A stretch of 64,000 bases of DNA, from positions 372,001 through 436,000 of the forward strand of contig NZ_JAKIHP010000001.1 of the NCBI RefSeq assembly GCF_021608265.1, written 5' to 3'. The notes below the pieces were generated by a model that did no database searches, was not told the DNA's origin, and saw nothing but the letters and a program-made list of their open reading frames with translations. The stretch comes from Flavobacterium wongokense (GTDB lineage: Bacteria > Bacteroidota > Bacteroidia > Flavobacteriales > Flavobacteriaceae). Positions 33,336-44,050 of the stretch are shown piece by piece (the first letter of the stretch is position 1; each line of letters opens with the position of its first letter). Made by a program: the position numbers and the translations under genes.

Positions 33336-35402
33336 TTAATCCACATTATCATGCAAGAAGGAATTGTTTGAACGCAACTGCATGTCGTCGTTGCTGTCAG
33401 TTCCTATCGACAATCTTGAGTTTGTATCCTGAGTATTTTGTGACAGATCTACTCCAAGGCGTTTGTATGCCGGTTCTTTTTCCATTTCCTCAATTTTTGA
33501 AGGATTGTTATGGAATTTATAGTTGAACTCTTTCAACTTTCTTCTTCTATCATCAGCTCGGTGTTTCAAAGTCTCCTCAATAGTCATTTCCACTGGTGAA
33601 ATGTCTTCGAAAGCCCCAACAACAGTTTGTGGTTTTTCAACCTCTGCCTGTGGCTTCATGGTGATGTTCAGCTCTTCTGCGATTGGCTCTTCAGTGATTG
33701 CTGCCGCAGCAGGTTTTGAGTTCAACAAATCGTTTTCCAACTCCATGTACTCTTCCAAAGAATATTTGATGATGCCTTCTTCGTTAAGTTCGGTCATTGG
33801 CACGAATTCTACCGGTTCGTTCACAGTGATTTCATTTACCGCTGCTTCCGACAGGTCGAAAACAATCCTGCTTTCTTCAACAGCTTCAATTGGCTTAACC
33901 TCTGCTACTCTTTCGAATGTTGGCAGTTCCGGCATGTCAAAAGTGAAGGTGATCTGCTCTTCCTCTTTTTCGATGATTGGCTCGATTACTTTCATTTCCT
34001 TAACTTCAGGAGTCGTTACTTTGTAATCGATGTCTTTTATTGGGGAAACAATTTCAAAAGTCACATCAAGGTTCCTGATGAAATGGTTCATTGCGATTAA
34101 TTCATTTTCGTCGATTACAGCTGTTGGAGTTTGCGGAGCTTCGAATGCGATTGGCTCTGCTACTTCAAATGTTAATGGAGTTTCTTCAGCCAGTTCGCTA
34201 ACGCTTGTTTCAATTTCAGCAACATGAGCATCAATTTCTAATTCATCTTCGATCAATTCGAATACGATTTTCTCTTCCTTAACTTCAGCAGCCGGAGTGT
34301 CGATGATCGTTTTGAAAACGTCAACCGGTTTTTGGGTTAAATCGCGAACAATCGTTTGATTGTCTTCTAAAGCATGAACGATTTTCTTAACTTCAGTATT
34401 TACGATACCATTTTGCTGCTCTACATTAAAACCTGTAGCAATGATAGTAACGGCAATCGCTTCACCTAATGTTTCATCTTCACCAACACCCATGATGATG
34501 TTTGCACCATGGCCTGCTTCCGATTGGATATAGTCATTGATTTCTCCGATTTCGTCGATAGTGATTTCACTTGAGCCGGAAACGATAAGCAACAATACGT
34601 TTTTGGCACCTGCGATTTTATTATCATTCAACAACGGAGAATCCAGGGCAGCAATGATTCCTTCTTTTGCACGGTTATCACCGGTAGCGATTGAAGAACC
34701 CATAATGGCTGTTCCGCTATTCGACAAAACAGTTTTGGCGTCTTTTAAGTCGATGTTTTGGGTATAGTGGTGCGTAATTACTTCCGCAATTCCGCGTGAA
34801 GCTGTAGCCAACACTTCGTCAGCTTTAGAGAATCCGGCTTTGAAACCAAGATTTCCGTAAACTTCCCTCAACTTATTGTTGTTGATTACAATCAATGAAT
34901 CAACCTGCTTTCTTAATTTTTCAACACCTAATAATGCCTGCTCAGAACGAACCTTTCCTTCAAACTGGAACGGAATCGTAACAATTCCAACCGTAAGGAT
35001 GTCTCTTTCCTTTGCTAATTGTGCAATCACAGGAGCAGCACCGGTTCCGGTTCCGCCACCCATTCCTGCCGTAATGAAAACCATTTTGGTATTGGTATCC
35101 AACATCTTTTCGATGTCGCCAATGCTTTCGATGGCAGACTGTTGACCCACATCAGGGTTTGCTCCTGCTCCAAGTCCTTCCGTAAGGTTTACACCCAATT
35201 GGATTTTGTTAGGCACAGGACTGTTCTGAAGTGCTTGTGAGTCGGTGTTGCAAACAATGAAATCAACGCCTTTGATTCCTTGTTTGAACATGTGATTGAT
35301 AGCGTTACTTCCTCCGCCACCAACTCCGATTACTTTAATCACATTTGATTGATTTTTTGGTAAATCAAATGAGATGTTTCCAAATTCTGAGTTGCTTATC
35401 AT
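33336..35402 (-). CDS. ftsZ: Cell division GTPase FtsZ with a long C-terminal linker
   Basis: The 688-residue protein has the tubulin-like GTPase core (about 15-330), with GVGGGGSNAINHM and the signature GMGGGTGTGAAP. A Glu/Val/Pro-rich linker of roughly 270 residues follows (to about 610). The conserved tail contains RRRKLKEFNYKFH, MEKEPAYKRLGVDL and the terminal LRSNNSFLHDNVD. It polymerises into the division ring at midcell. FtsZ of model bacteria is about 380 residues; extended linkers occur in Flavobacteria. Last gene of the dcw cluster, 51 bp after ftsA. Confidence 0.97.
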   Translation of the reverse strand: MISNSEFGNISFDLPKNQSNVIKVIGVGGGGSNAINHMFKQGIKGVDFIVCNTDSQALQNSPVPNKIQLGVNLTEGLGAGANPDVGQQSAIESIGDIEKMLDTNTKMVFITAGMGGGTGTGAAPVIAQLAKERDILTVGIVTIPFQFEGKVRSEQALLGVEKLRKQVDSLIVINNNKLREVYGNLGFKAGFSKADEVLATASRGIAEVITHHYTQNIDLKDAKTVLSNSGTAIMGSSIATGDNRAKEGIIAALDSPLLNDNKIAGAKNVLLLIVSGSSEITIDEIGEINDYIQSEAGHGANIIMGVGEDETLGEAIAVTIIATGFNVEQQNGIVNTEVKKIVHALEDNQTIVRDLTQKPVDVFKTIIDTPAAEVKEEKIVFELIEDELEIDAHVAEIETSVSELAEETPLTFEVAEPIAFEAPQTPTAVIDENELIAMNHFIRNLDVTFEIVSPIKDIDYKVTTPEVKEMKVIEPIIEKEEEQITFTFDMPELPTFERVAEVKPIEAVEESRIVFDLSEAAVNEITVNEPVEFVPMTELNEEGIIKYSLEEYMELENDLLNSKPAAAAITEEPIAEELNITMKPQAEVEKPQTVVGAFEDISPVEMTIEETLKHRADDRRRKLKEFNYKFHNNPSKIEEMEKEPAYKRLGVDLSQNTQDTNSRLSIGTDSNDDMQLRSNNSFLHDNVD

Positions 35403-35453
35403 ACTTCTTTTGGTATTAGGTATTATATATTCTGTACTTTCTGTCTTGTTCTG

Positions 35454-36845
35454 TTATTCAGCGTTGTCTAAGAAATCCTTGATCTTTTCAACGTAACGGT
35501 CAAAAAACGACCTTTTGATTTTGTGCTCTGTCGTTTCCGTTTCAAGGTTGATTTCTTCTTCAATCACATCCGAAACCGGTTCGATTTTCTCTTCCTCTAC
35601 AACCGGAGCTGCCTGCTGGTAAACAACCTGCTTCGGAGCTTCGGCAACCACTTCCTTCAATTCAATTTTATAGGCACTGTTCGAATTGTTTTCGATGCTG
35701 TTCATTACCAATCCAACTGCTGTTGCAAACAATGGGCTTGAAATCTCTTCGCTTGAATTTCCTGCCAAATGTTCATTTGGATAACCAATTCGCGTATCCA
35801 TTCCGGTGATGTATTCCACCAACTGTTTAATGTGTTTCAATTGCGAACCTCCACCAGTCAATACAATTCCGGCGATTAGCTTTTTACGTGGATCTTCATG
35901 TCCGTAAGCTTTGATTTCGGTGAAAACCTGCTCAATGATTTCAACCACACGTGCATGGATGATTTTTGACAGGTTCTTCAATGAAATCTCTTTTGGGTCT
36001 CTTCCTCTCAATCCCGGAATCGAAACAATTTCGTTATCCTTATTTTCGCCTGGCCACGCTGAACCAAATTTTGTTTTCAATAATTCGGCTTGTTTTTCGA
36101 TAATCGAACAACCTTCCTTGATGTCATCGGTAATTACATTCCCACCAAAAGGAACTACTGCCGTGTGGCGGATGATTCCATCTTTGAAAATGGCCAAATC
36201 CGTTGTTCCACCACCTATGTCAATCAAAGCTACACCGGCTTCCTTTTCTTCCTGGCTCAACACCGCATCAGCCGAAGCCAAAGGTTCCAAGGTCAATCCT
36301 GATAATTCAATTCCTGAACTCTGGATGCATCTTCCGACATTTCGGATAGAAGAAGCCTGTCCAACCACTACGTGGAAACTTGCTTCCAGCCTTCCGCCGT
36401 ACATTCCGATTGGTTCCTTGATTTCAGACTGACCGTCGATTTTGAATTCCTGTGGCAATACGTGGATAATTTCCTCACCCGGAAGCATCGCCAGTTTATT
36501 AACCTGGTCAATCAACAACTGAATGTCTTTTCCGCTGATTACTTCCTCAGGATTTGTTCGGATTACGTAATCGGTATGCTGAATGCTTCGAATGTGCTGT
36601 CCGGCAATCCCAACAACCACATCGTTTATTTTGTATCCTGATTTTGCTTCTGCTTCAATGACTGCCTGCTGGATAGACTGGATGGTTTGAGTAATATTGT
36701 TAACAACGCCACGAGCCACACCAAGGCTTTTGGATTTTCCAACACCCAAAATCTCTAACTTCCCATACTCATTTTTCTTGCCAATCATGGCAACAATCTT
36801 GGTTGTCCCAATGTCTAAACCTACTGCAATATTCTCTTTTTCCAT
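35454..36845 (-). CDS. ftsA: Cell division protein FtsA
   Basis: The 463-residue actin-like ATPase has VGLDIGTTKIVAMIG, the SHS2 region (NDVVVGIAGQHIRS), IDIGGGTTDLAIF and IVLTGGGSQLKHI. The C-terminus KIKRSFFDRYVEKIKDFLDNAE can form a membrane-targeting amphipathic helix. It tethers FtsZ to the membrane. It is 6 bp downstream of ftsQ. A linker of about 60 residues before the terminal helix is longer than in E. coli. Confidence 0.96.
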   Translation of the reverse strand: MEKENIAVGLDIGTTKIVAMIGKKNEYGKLEILGVGKSKSLGVARGVVNNITQTIQSIQQAVIEAEAKSGYKINDVVVGIAGQHIRSIQHTDYVIRTNPEEVISGKDIQLLIDQVNKLAMLPGEEIIHVLPQEFKIDGQSEIKEPIGMYGGRLEASFHVVVGQASSIRNVGRCIQSSGIELSGLTLEPLASADAVLSQEEKEAGVALIDIGGGTTDLAIFKDGIIRHTAVVPFGGNVITDDIKEGCSIIEKQAELLKTKFGSAWPGENKDNEIVSIPGLRGRDPKEISLKNLSKIIHARVVEIIEQVFTEIKAYGHEDPRKKLIAGIVLTGGGSQLKHIKQLVEYITGMDTRIGYPNEHLAGNSSEEISSPLFATAVGLVMNSIENNSNSAYKIELKEVVAEAPKQVVYQQAAPVVEEEKIEPVSDVIEEEINLETETTEHKIKRSFFDRYVEKIKDFLDNAE

Positions 36846-36851
36846 AATCTT

Positions 36852-37574
36852 CTATTTAATGCAAACCACTTGCTTAGTAAACTTCAGGTTAATCTTTTTG
36901 TATTTTGTCAAAGTGCTGTCTGAAACCGCTTTTTGAAAAAATGCCTTATAATTTTTAAATTTCTTTTCAATGTTGATCGTTCGTCCGAAATCAATCTGAA
37001 AATCATAATTCCTGTTTGCCATGATTAAGCTGCCGTTAGGCAAAACCTGCACACCGATGATATTTTTTTTCAAAAACTCATCTTCATTAATCATCCTTAA
37101 AACTTCAGATAATTTTTCTTTTTTTACTACTGTAATTTCCCCCGATAGTAGCGGCACTCTGGCTGTGTAATTATCTGACAGCGGCATTTTATTTCCCTCA
37201 TAATCAATATAAAAAGAACCCGTCTCATCAAACACTCTTCCCACTGGTGTTTTTTGTTTCACCACCGCTTTTAGGACACCATCAACACTCACAAAAACAT
37301 CCGCTTTTTGGACCATTTGCTGTTTATTGATGGACGTCTCCAATTTCTTCAAATCTAAATCAACTTTATCGAATGTTTTTAGGTCTTGATTTTTTTCTAT
37401 TAACAATTTATTAACCATTTCAGGCTTCAGAAATAAGGCGTTTTCTCCGACAAAAACAACCTCTGTTTTTTTGATTTTCCGGTGCTCATTTCTGTACGAA
37501 GTGAACGAAAACAGGGCTATTACAGCGATAACCATCAACACCAACCTGATATTTGTCCAGTTAAATATTTTCAT
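36852..37574 (-). CDS. ftsQ: Cell division protein FtsQ/DivIB
   Basis: The 240-residue bitopic protein has one membrane helix (about 9-25) and an extracytoplasmic POTRA-like region (ENALFLKPEMVNKLLIE, KADVFVSVDGVLKAVVKQKTPVGRVFD) followed by a beta domain (FYIDYEGNKMPLSDNY). It links early and late division proteins in the FtsQLB complex. Sequence conservation is low, so the call rests on topology, motifs and its place between murC (4-bp overlap) and ftsA. Confidence 0.92.
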   Translation of the reverse strand: MKIFNWTNIRLVLMVIAVIALFSFTSYRNEHRKIKKTEVVFVGENALFLKPEMVNKLLIEKNQDLKTFDKVDLDLKKLETSINKQQMVQKADVFVSVDGVLKAVVKQKTPVGRVFDETGSFYIDYEGNKMPLSDNYTARVPLLSGEITVVKKEKLSEVLRMINEDEFLKKNIIGVQVLPNGSLIMANRNYDFQIDFGRTINIEKKFKNYKAFFQKAVSDSTLTKYKKINLKFTKQVVCIK

Positions 37575-38911
37575 GATAATGCCTTTTTAATTTTTGGAAC
37601 TAATTCACCAATATCTCCTGCTCCGATGGTCACAATAATTTTGGCTTTACTTTCTAAAATTGACGGAATTAAATCGGTTTTTGAAACCAATTTTTTATGC
37701 CTGTTTTCAATTTTTGAAAGCAGCCATTCTGACGTAATTCCCTCCATCGGTAATTCGCGTGCCGGATAAATATCCATCAAGATAATTTCGTCAAATTGAG
37801 ACAGGCTTTTGGCAAAATCATCTGCAAAATCTTTGGTCCTGCTGAACAAATGTGGCTGGAAAACTGCCAAAACTTTTTCGCGCGGATACAACTCGCGGAC
37901 TGCCTGATGCACAGCATTGATTTCGGTTGGATGATGCGCATAATCATCAATATAAATCCGATTTTCATTTTTGATTTGATAAGAAAACCTTCTTTGTATT
38001 CCTTTGAAAGTTGCTAATGCTTTAGCAATGGCACTGGTCGGGGTGCCATACGTTTTTGCCATTGCTAAGGCCATTAGCGCATTCATTAAATTGTGCCTTC
38101 CCGGCAAACCGAATTGTATATTTTCTATGGTTTCTGATGGCGTCTGCACATCAAAAACATAATAGCCATTTTCTATCCTGATGTTGAACGCCTTGAAAGT
38201 TGACGCTTCATCAATTCCCACAGTCAGGCCTTCCAATGGCAGTCCTTTCGGAACAAACAGATTCTTTTTGTCTTCCACCTTATCGGCAAATTCCCTGAAC
38301 GAATCTTCGATGGCATTCTTATCGCCATAAATATCCAAATGATCAGCGTCCATAGAGGTTACGCAGGCTATGTTGGGATGCAGATGCAAAAACGAACGGT
38401 CAAATTCGTCTGCTTCAACAACTGTAACTGTTTTTCCGTTTCCAATCAAATTGGAATTATAATTTTCTACAATACCACCAATAAACGCCGTAACATCGGC
38501 ACCGCTTTCATACAAAATATGGCCAAGGATGCTTGAAGTTGTTGTCTTCCCATGCGTTCCGGCAACGGCAAAACAAAAGGTATCTTTGGTAATAATGCCT
38601 AAAACTTCGGCCCGTTTTTTTACCTGGTACTGCCTTTCGATAAAATAGTTCCATTCCGAGTGCGAAATCGGGACCGCTGGCGTAATAATCACCAAAGTAT
38701 TTTCGATGTAATAATCCTTTGGAATCAGGTTGATATTGTCTTCAAAGTGAATGTCCATTCCAGCTGCAATCAGTTCATCCGTAAGCATCGTCGGAGTCTT
38801 GTCATAACCCGAAACATTCTTACCGATGTATTGGAAATAGCGTGCCAAGGCACTCATTCCGATACCACCAATCCCGATGAAATAGACGTTATTTATCTGA
38901 CTTAAATTCAC
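37571..38911 (-). CDS. murC: UDP-N-acetylmuramate--L-alanine ligase
   Basis: The 446-residue Mur ligase has an N-terminal Rossmann-like domain (FIGIGGIGMSALARYF), the ATP-binding AGTHGKTTTSSILGH, EADEFDRSFLHLHP and RRFSYQI...IDDYAHHPTEI. It adds L-Ala to UDP-MurNAc in the cytoplasm. Its start at 38911 overlaps the end of the small membrane protein gene by 23 bp. Confidence 0.97.
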   Translation of the reverse strand: MNLSQINNVYFIGIGGIGMSALARYFQYIGKNVSGYDKTPTMLTDELIAAGMDIHFEDNINLIPKDYYIENTLVIITPAVPISHSEWNYFIERQYQVKKRAEVLGIITKDTFCFAVAGTHGKTTTSSILGHILYESGADVTAFIGGIVENYNSNLIGNGKTVTVVEADEFDRSFLHLHPNIACVTSMDADHLDIYGDKNAIEDSFREFADKVEDKKNLFVPKGLPLEGLTVGIDEASTFKAFNIRIENGYYVFDVQTPSETIENIQFGLPGRHNLMNALMALAMAKTYGTPTSAIAKALATFKGIQRRFSYQIKNENRIYIDDYAHHPTEINAVHQAVRELYPREKVLAVFQPHLFSRTKDFADDFAKSLSQFDEIILMDIYPARELPMEGITSEWLLSKIENRHKKLVSKTDLIPSILESKAKIIVTIGAGDIGELVPKIKKALS

Positions 38912-39092
38912 TTTTATTTTTAATTATTATAGCTTGAATAATTAGATATATTCCAAAAATTATAGATCCAAATCCTGCTATATATCCCTTCATATCATTT
39001 ATACTTTTCTCTTTCTTTCTTTTATCAAAAACATAGGAAACCAAGGCTAATCCAATGACAAGAAAAATCACTCCTGTTAAAGCATCATTCAT
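38889..39092 (-). CDS. Small two-helix membrane protein inside the dcw cluster
   Basis: The 67-residue product has two hydrophobic segments (about 4-21 and 33-57) separated by a basic loop DKRKKEKSINDMKG, and a charged tail. Its ATG overlaps the murG stop (TAATG) and its end overlaps murC by 23 bp, so it is very likely translated; without it the murG-murC gap would be 180 bp in a cluster whose other gaps are at most 51 bp. No family is recognised. A role in cell wall synthesis or division is suggested by position only. Confidence 0.75.
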   Translation of the reverse strand: MNDALTGVIFLVIGLALVSYVFDKRKKEKSINDMKGYIAGFGSIIFGIYLIIQAIIIKNKSEFKSDK

Positions 39093-40183
39093 TATTTTAT
39101 CAGCTTGACTATTTGTTCCACTATATCTTTTGTAGCATTTGGCTTCGCCAGTTTTTTAATATTTTGACCTAACTCTGCTTGCAAATTTTCATTGAAAACC
39201 AAATTCGAAAATATCGGTTCGAAGGTTGTTTCCAATTCATTTTCCTTTATCAGTATGGCGCCTTTTTTATCCACAATTGCTTTGGCATTTTTGGTTTGAT
39301 GGTCTTCCGAAACATTGGGTGACGGAATGAAAATCACTGGTTTGCCTACCAAACATAATTCGGAAACCGAGGATGCTCCTGCTCTTGAAATCACAAAATC
39401 GGCTGCAGCATAAACCAAATCCATTTTATCAATAAACGAAACAACCTGCACAACCTTACCATCAGTGAAATGGTTGTAATCGTGGTAATACAATTTGCCA
39501 CACTGCCAGATAATCTGGATGTCTTTGGAAACTATATTGTAAATTTCTTTCTCAATCAATTGATTCAATCTTCGGGCACCAAGGCTTCCGCCAAGCACCA
39601 AAAGTGTTTTCTTATTAGGGTCTAAATTGAAATGTCTAATCGCTTCCCTGCGTTTGGAATCAATTTCCAACAAATCCTGGCGCACCGGATTTCCGGTGAA
39701 GACAATTTTATCTTTTGGAAAAAAGCGTTCCAGGTTTTCATAAGCCACACAAATCGCATCCGCTTTTTTGCTCAAGAGTTTGTTTGTAATTCCGGGATAG
39801 GAATTTTGCTCCTGGATTACTGTTGGAATATTTAAACTATTGGCAGCCTGTAATAATGGCCCGCTGGCGAAACCTCCGGTTCCTATTACTACATTCGGTT
39901 TGAACTCCCTGATTATTTTTCTGGATTTCCACAAGCTGCTTGCCACCTTTATTGGAAACATCAGGTTTTGCAACGTCAGTTTTCGTTGCAAACCGGCAAT
40001 CCAAAGCCCTTCGATTTTGTATCCTGCGTGGGGCACTTTCTGCATCTCCATTTTGTCTTTGGCACCAACGAAAAGAAATTCAGCGTCCGGAAAGCGCAAC
40101 TTCAATTCATTGGCAATGGCAATCGCCGGGTAGATATGTCCACCCGTTCCGCCTCCGCTTAATATGAATTTTAGTTTTCCCAT
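39092..40183 (-). CDS. murG: UDP-N-acetylglucosamine transferase MurG (lipid II synthesis)
   Basis: The 363-residue GT28 enzyme begins with the glycine-rich [20 protein letters not shown] and has [26 protein letters not shown] and [20 protein letters not shown]. It transfers GlcNAc to lipid I at the inner face of the membrane. It lies 1 bp from ftsW and is coupled by TAATG to the small membrane protein downstream. Confidence 0.97.
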   Translation of the reverse strand: MGKLKFILSGGGTGGHIYPAIAIANELKLRFPDAEFLFVGAKDKMEMQKVPHAGYKIEGLWIAGLQRKLTLQNLMFPIKVASSLWKSRKIIREFKPNVVIGTGGFASGPLLQAANSLNIPTVIQEQNSYPGITNKLLSKKADAICVAYENLERFFPKDKIVFTGNPVRQDLLEIDSKRREAIRHFNLDPNKKTLLVLGGSLGARRLNQLIEKEIYNIVSKDIQIIWQCGKLYYHDYNHFTDGKVVQVVSFIDKMDLVYAAADFVISRAGASSVSELCLVGKPVIFIPSPNVSEDHQTKNAKAIVDKKGAILIKENELETTFEPIFSNLVFNENLQAELGQNIKKLAKPNATKDIVEQIVKLIK

Positions 40184-40184
40184 T

Positions 40185-41483
40185 TTATTTTTTATTTAAA
40201 ACAGCACTCATTGGATTTGCAGTATCTACAATTGAGAAACCTTCGAGTTCTACTTTCTCGGCTTCTTCATCTTCCTGTAGTTGTTTATCGATAAGTTTTT
40301 GCAAAGCATCTTCGCGTTTTTGTTTTTCGTCCATTTCTTTGGCGATTTCCTCCTCTTTTTTGGTCACGCTCAAAATGATTCCCAGTGCAATGCAGGTCAT
40401 CCAGATGGAACTTCCTCCGGAACTAATCAATGGCAACGTCTGTCCCGTCACCGGAAGCAGCTCGACAGCAACAGCCATATTGGTCATTGCCTGGAATATT
40501 ATGGGAAAACCTAATCCAACGACGACAAGTTTTCCAAAAAGTGAATTGGCTTTATGCGCCGCCACTACAAATCGGAACAGCAATAAAAGGTACAATCCGA
40601 GAACACATAATCCTCCGAACATTCCGTATTCTTCGACAATAATGGCATAGATAAAATCGGAAGAAGATTGTGGCAGGAAGTTTTTTTGTACACTTTTTCC
40701 AGGGCCAAGTCCGTATACACCACCAGTGGCAATGGCAATTTTTGCCTTTTCAATTTGGTAATCATCCTCGTCGGGTTTATCGCTGGTGAAATTGTCAATA
40801 CGGCTGATCCAGGTATCGACACGGTTTGGGAAAGCATCCGGAAACGCTTTGGCAACCAAAATGAAAAAGGTCAGCCCGATGATTCCGGCACCTAATATGA
40901 TTCCGATATATTTCAGCGGGTATTTTCCAATAAAAACCAGCATGATTACCATTGAGAAAATCAAGGCTGCTGTGGATAAATTCGCCGGAAGGATAAAAAT
41001 CAGCGTCACAAAAACCGGAGTCCACAATTCCCAAAGTGAGTTCTGGAACGTGATTGGCGTTTCGCGCTTTTTGGATAAATACCGGGCAACAAAAACATAT
41101 AAGACTATCGAAGCCAAAGTTGATGTCTGGAACGTAATTCCGATAAATGGAATCTGAATCCAACGGCTGGCATTGGCTCCGTCGATGATGGTTCCTTTAA
41201 GCAAAGTGTAAATCAATAATCCCCAAACGACAGGCAACAGGATTTTGGATATTGCCTTGAAATAGTGATAAGGAACTTTGTGGACTTTGTATAAAATAAA
41301 GAATCCGACCAAAACCTGCGCTGCGTGTTTCAGCAAATAGGTAAAGGCATTTCCGGAACCGTGGCGCATGTAAGCCAAGTTGCTGCTCGCGCTGAAAACA
41401 GGCATAAACGAGAAAAGCGCCAACAAGGCAACGAATGCCCAGATGACTTTATCTCCGTGTAAGCTGTTTACTAATTCCTTCAT
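40185..41483 (-). CDS. ftsW: Division SEDS glycosyltransferase FtsW
   Basis: The 432-residue protein has about ten membrane segments and SEDS motifs: [38 protein letters not shown], and [18 protein letters not shown]. The first residues lack the charged extension of E. coli FtsW, while the cytoplasmic C-terminus (about 375-432) is long and charged ([20 protein letters not shown]). It polymerises glycan with the PBP encoded upstream. It lies 3 bp from murD. Confidence 0.96.
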   Translation of the reverse strand: MKELVNSLHGDKVIWAFVALLALFSFMPVFSASSNLAYMRHGSGNAFTYLLKHAAQVLVGFFILYKVHKVPYHYFKAISKILLPVVWGLLIYTLLKGTIIDGANASRWIQIPFIGITFQTSTLASIVLYVFVARYLSKKRETPITFQNSLWELWTPVFVTLIFILPANLSTAALIFSMVIMLVFIGKYPLKYIGIILGAGIIGLTFFILVAKAFPDAFPNRVDTWISRIDNFTSDKPDEDDYQIEKAKIAIATGGVYGLGPGKSVQKNFLPQSSSDFIYAIIVEEYGMFGGLCVLGLYLLLLFRFVVAAHKANSLFGKLVVVGLGFPIIFQAMTNMAVAVELLPVTGQTLPLISSGGSSIWMTCIALGIILSVTKKEEEIAKEMDEKQKREDALQKLIDKQLQEDEEAEKVELEGFSIVDTANPMSAVLNKK

Positions 41484-41486
41484 TTT

Positions 41487-42821
41487 CTATAGATTTTTAA
41501 CCGCTGCCTTAAATTGATTCCCTCTGTCTTCGTAGTTTTGGAACAAGTCGAAACTTGCGCAGGCCGGAGACAATAAAACAGCATCGCCTTTTTCCGCAAG
41601 GTGTTTTGCCGTAACCACAGCATCACGCATATTGTCTACTTCCACCATCATATCAACAACATTTCCAAAGGCATCGATGATTTTTTTGTTGTCGACGCCA
41701 AGGCAGATGATTGCTTTTACTTTTTCGCGAACCAACGACATGATTTCGCTGTAATCATTTCCTTTGTCAACACCACCAACAATCCAAACGGTTGGAACCG
41801 TCATGCTGTCCAATGCAAAAAACGTAGCGTTCACATTGGTAGCCTTGCTGTCATTAATGTATTGTACATTTTGGATCTTGAGCACTTTTTCCAAACGATG
41901 CTCCACACCTTGGAAATTGGATAAACTCTGACGAATTGTTTCCTTTCTGATTTTCATCAGCTGCGCCACAGAAGTTGCCGCCATAGCGTTTTTCATGTTG
42001 TGCTTTCCTTCCAGAGAAATATCTCCGGTTTTCATTTCAAATTCTTCGTTGTTGATGATAATATCCATAATGTCGTTTTTTATAAATGCTCCGTTTTCAA
42101 ATGTTTTGTTCAATGAAAAAGGAATTAATTGGGCTTTTGTTTTGTTTTTTTTGAACCATCCTTCGATTGCTTCATCATCTGCGTCGAAGATGAGATAATC
42201 GTTCTCGGTTTGATTCATTGTTATTCTAAATTTTGATGCGATATAATTGTCATAATTGTATTCGTATCGGTCCAAATGATCCGGACTTATATTTGTAATT
42301 ATTGCGATGTCGGGCCTGTAATGTATGTTTCCGTCCAACTGAAAACTGCTCAATTCCAACACATAGCAATCATAATTTTCTTCGGCAACCTGCCAGGCGA
42401 AACTCTTTCCTATGTTGCCTCCCAATCCTACGTTCAGCCCGCCTTCCTTTAGCAAATGATAGGTCAGCATTGTCGTTGTCGTTTTACCGTTGCTTCCTGT
42501 AATTCCGATGGTTTTGGCATTGGTAAACTGCACTGTAAACTCAATCTCCGAAATCACCGGAATCCCTTTTGCAACCAACTTTTTTACGATCGGCGCCTTT
42601 TCCGGAATTCCCGGGCTTTTCATCACCACATCAGCATTCAGTATCAGCTCTTCGGTATGGGTTTCGTCTTCCCATTTAATCTCATAAAGCTTAAGAACTT
42701 CCCTGTAATTGTCTTTTATCCTTCCAAAGTCAGAAACAAAAACATCGTATCCCTGTTTCTTTCCCAAAATGGCCGTTCCAACGCCACTTTCTCCACCGCC
42801 AAGTACTACCAATCTTTGCAT
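41487..42821 (-). CDS. murD: UDP-N-acetylmuramoyl-L-alanine--D-glutamate ligase
   Basis: The start at 42821 ([15 protein letters not shown]) gives 444 residues; an in-frame extension upstream would run into mraY. Motifs are GITGSNGKTTTTMLTYHLL, ELSSFQL, NISPDHLDRY and INDSKATNVNAT. It adds D-Glu to UDP-MurNAc-L-Ala. The start codon overlaps the mraY stop (TAATG), so translation is coupled. Confidence 0.96.
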   Translation of the reverse strand: MQRLVVLGGGESGVGTAILGKKQGYDVFVSDFGRIKDNYREVLKLYEIKWEDETHTEELILNADVVMKSPGIPEKAPIVKKLVAKGIPVISEIEFTVQFTNAKTIGITGSNGKTTTTMLTYHLLKEGGLNVGLGGNIGKSFAWQVAEENYDCYVLELSSFQLDGNIHYRPDIAIITNISPDHLDRYEYNYDNYIASKFRITMNQTENDYLIFDADDEAIEGWFKKNKTKAQLIPFSLNKTFENGAFIKNDIMDIIINNEEFEMKTGDISLEGKHNMKNAMAATSVAQLMKIRKETIRQSLSNFQGVEHRLEKVLKIQNVQYINDSKATNVNATFFALDSMTVPTVWIVGGVDKGNDYSEIMSLVREKVKAIICLGVDNKKIIDAFGNVVDMMVEVDNMRDAVVTAKHLAEKGDAVLLSPACASFDLFQNYEDRGNQFKAAVKNL

Positions 42822-44047
42822 TATCTCAATTTTAAGGTCACAATGGAAACGATGGCTAACAGTATGGCAACAATCCAAAAACGGGTTACGATTTTACTTT
42901 CGTGATATCCTTTCTTTTGGTAATGATGATGTAATGGTGACATCAGGAAAATCCGTTTTCCTTCACCAAATCTTCTTTTGGTGTATTTGAAATAAGAAAC
43001 CTGAAGGATTACCGATAAATTTTCGGCAAAGAAAATCGCGCACAAAACCGGAAGCAGCATTTCCTTCCTAACCGAAATGGCTAAAACCGCAATGATTCCA
43101 CCAATGGTTAAACTTCCTGTATCTCCCATAAATACTGTTGCCGGGAAAGAGTTGTACCAAAGGAATCCGATTAAGGAACCAACAAAAGCGGCTATGAAAA
43201 CCGTCATTTCTCCCGAATTTGGGATGTACATGATATTCAAATAGCTTGATAAAATAAGGTTACCCGAAACGAAGGCGAAAATCCCGAGTGCGAGTACTGA
43301 AATAGCTGAAGTTCCCGCGGCAAGACCGTCGATTCCATCGGTTAGGTTTGCGCCGTTGGAAACCGCAGTAATAATGAAAATCACAATTGGAATGAATACT
43401 AGCCATGCCCAGTTTTCGTAACCTTCGCCAGTCCATTCGATGATTTTGGCATAATCCAATTCGTTGTTTTTGGTAAACGGAATTGTGGTTACGGTAGATT
43501 TAATTTCGGCCGGAGTTTCAGTAATTACATTCTCGGTCTGATTGAACGATATAGGTGTAGTAGACCTTTCACGAACCGTAACCGTTGGGTTGAAATACAA
43601 TACCGAACCTACAATTAAACCTAAGCCGACCTGTCCTATTACCTTAAAAATTCCTTTTAAACCTTGTTTGTCTTTTTTGAAAATCTTGATATAATCGTCG
43701 ATAAAACCAATGGTTCCCATCCAAAGCGTAGTCACTACCAAAAGGATGATGTAGATATTATTTAGTTTGGTCAACAACAAAACCGGAATCAAGGTCGCAA
43801 TGATGATGATCAATCCTCCCATTGTTGGCGTTCCTGCTTTTTCGTTTTGTCCTTGTAAACCTAATTCACGAACTGTTTCACCAACCTGTTGGTTTCTTAG
43901 GAACAGGATGATTTTTTTTCCATAAATTGTAGAAATCATCAGCGAAAGGATTAACGCCAAAGCCGAACGAAAAGTAATGTACTGAAACACTCCGGCTCCG
44001 GGAATGTCCATTGTTTTGTCGAGGTATTCAAATAAATAATATAACAT
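42821..44047 (-). CDS. mraY: Phospho-N-acetylmuramoyl-pentapeptide transferase MraY
   Basis: The 408-residue, roughly ten-helix enzyme contains [18 protein letters not shown], the catalytic region [23 protein letters not shown] and [12 protein letters not shown]. It forms lipid I on undecaprenyl phosphate. As in other Bacteroidota, an extra segment of about 60 residues (around 175-235, [20 protein letters not shown]) makes it longer than the 360 residues of E. coli. Confidence 0.97.
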   Translation of the reverse strand: MLYYLFEYLDKTMDIPGAGVFQYITFRSALALILSLMISTIYGKKIILFLRNQQVGETVRELGLQGQNEKAGTPTMGGLIIIIATLIPVLLLTKLNNIYIILLVVTTLWMGTIGFIDDYIKIFKKDKQGLKGIFKVIGQVGLGLIVGSVLYFNPTVTVRERSTTPISFNQTENVITETPAEIKSTVTTIPFTKNNELDYAKIIEWTGEGYENWAWLVFIPIVIFIITAVSNGANLTDGIDGLAAGTSAISVLALGIFAFVSGNLILSSYLNIMYIPNSGEMTVFIAAFVGSLIGFLWYNSFPATVFMGDTGSLTIGGIIAVLAISVRKEMLLPVLCAIFFAENLSVILQVSYFKYTKRRFGEGKRIFLMSPLHHHYQKKGYHESKIVTRFWIVAILLAIVSIVTLKLR

Positions 44048-44050
44048 AGT

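Noticed and set aside
33523..34026. Plus-strand frame of 167 codons within ftsZ
   Set aside because: It is antisense to the Glu/Val-rich FtsZ linker, Ser/Thr-rich and without any promoter or recognisable domain.
35911..36432. Plus-strand frame of 173 codons within ftsA
   Set aside because: Antisense to a clearly conserved ftsA region, with no supporting signals.
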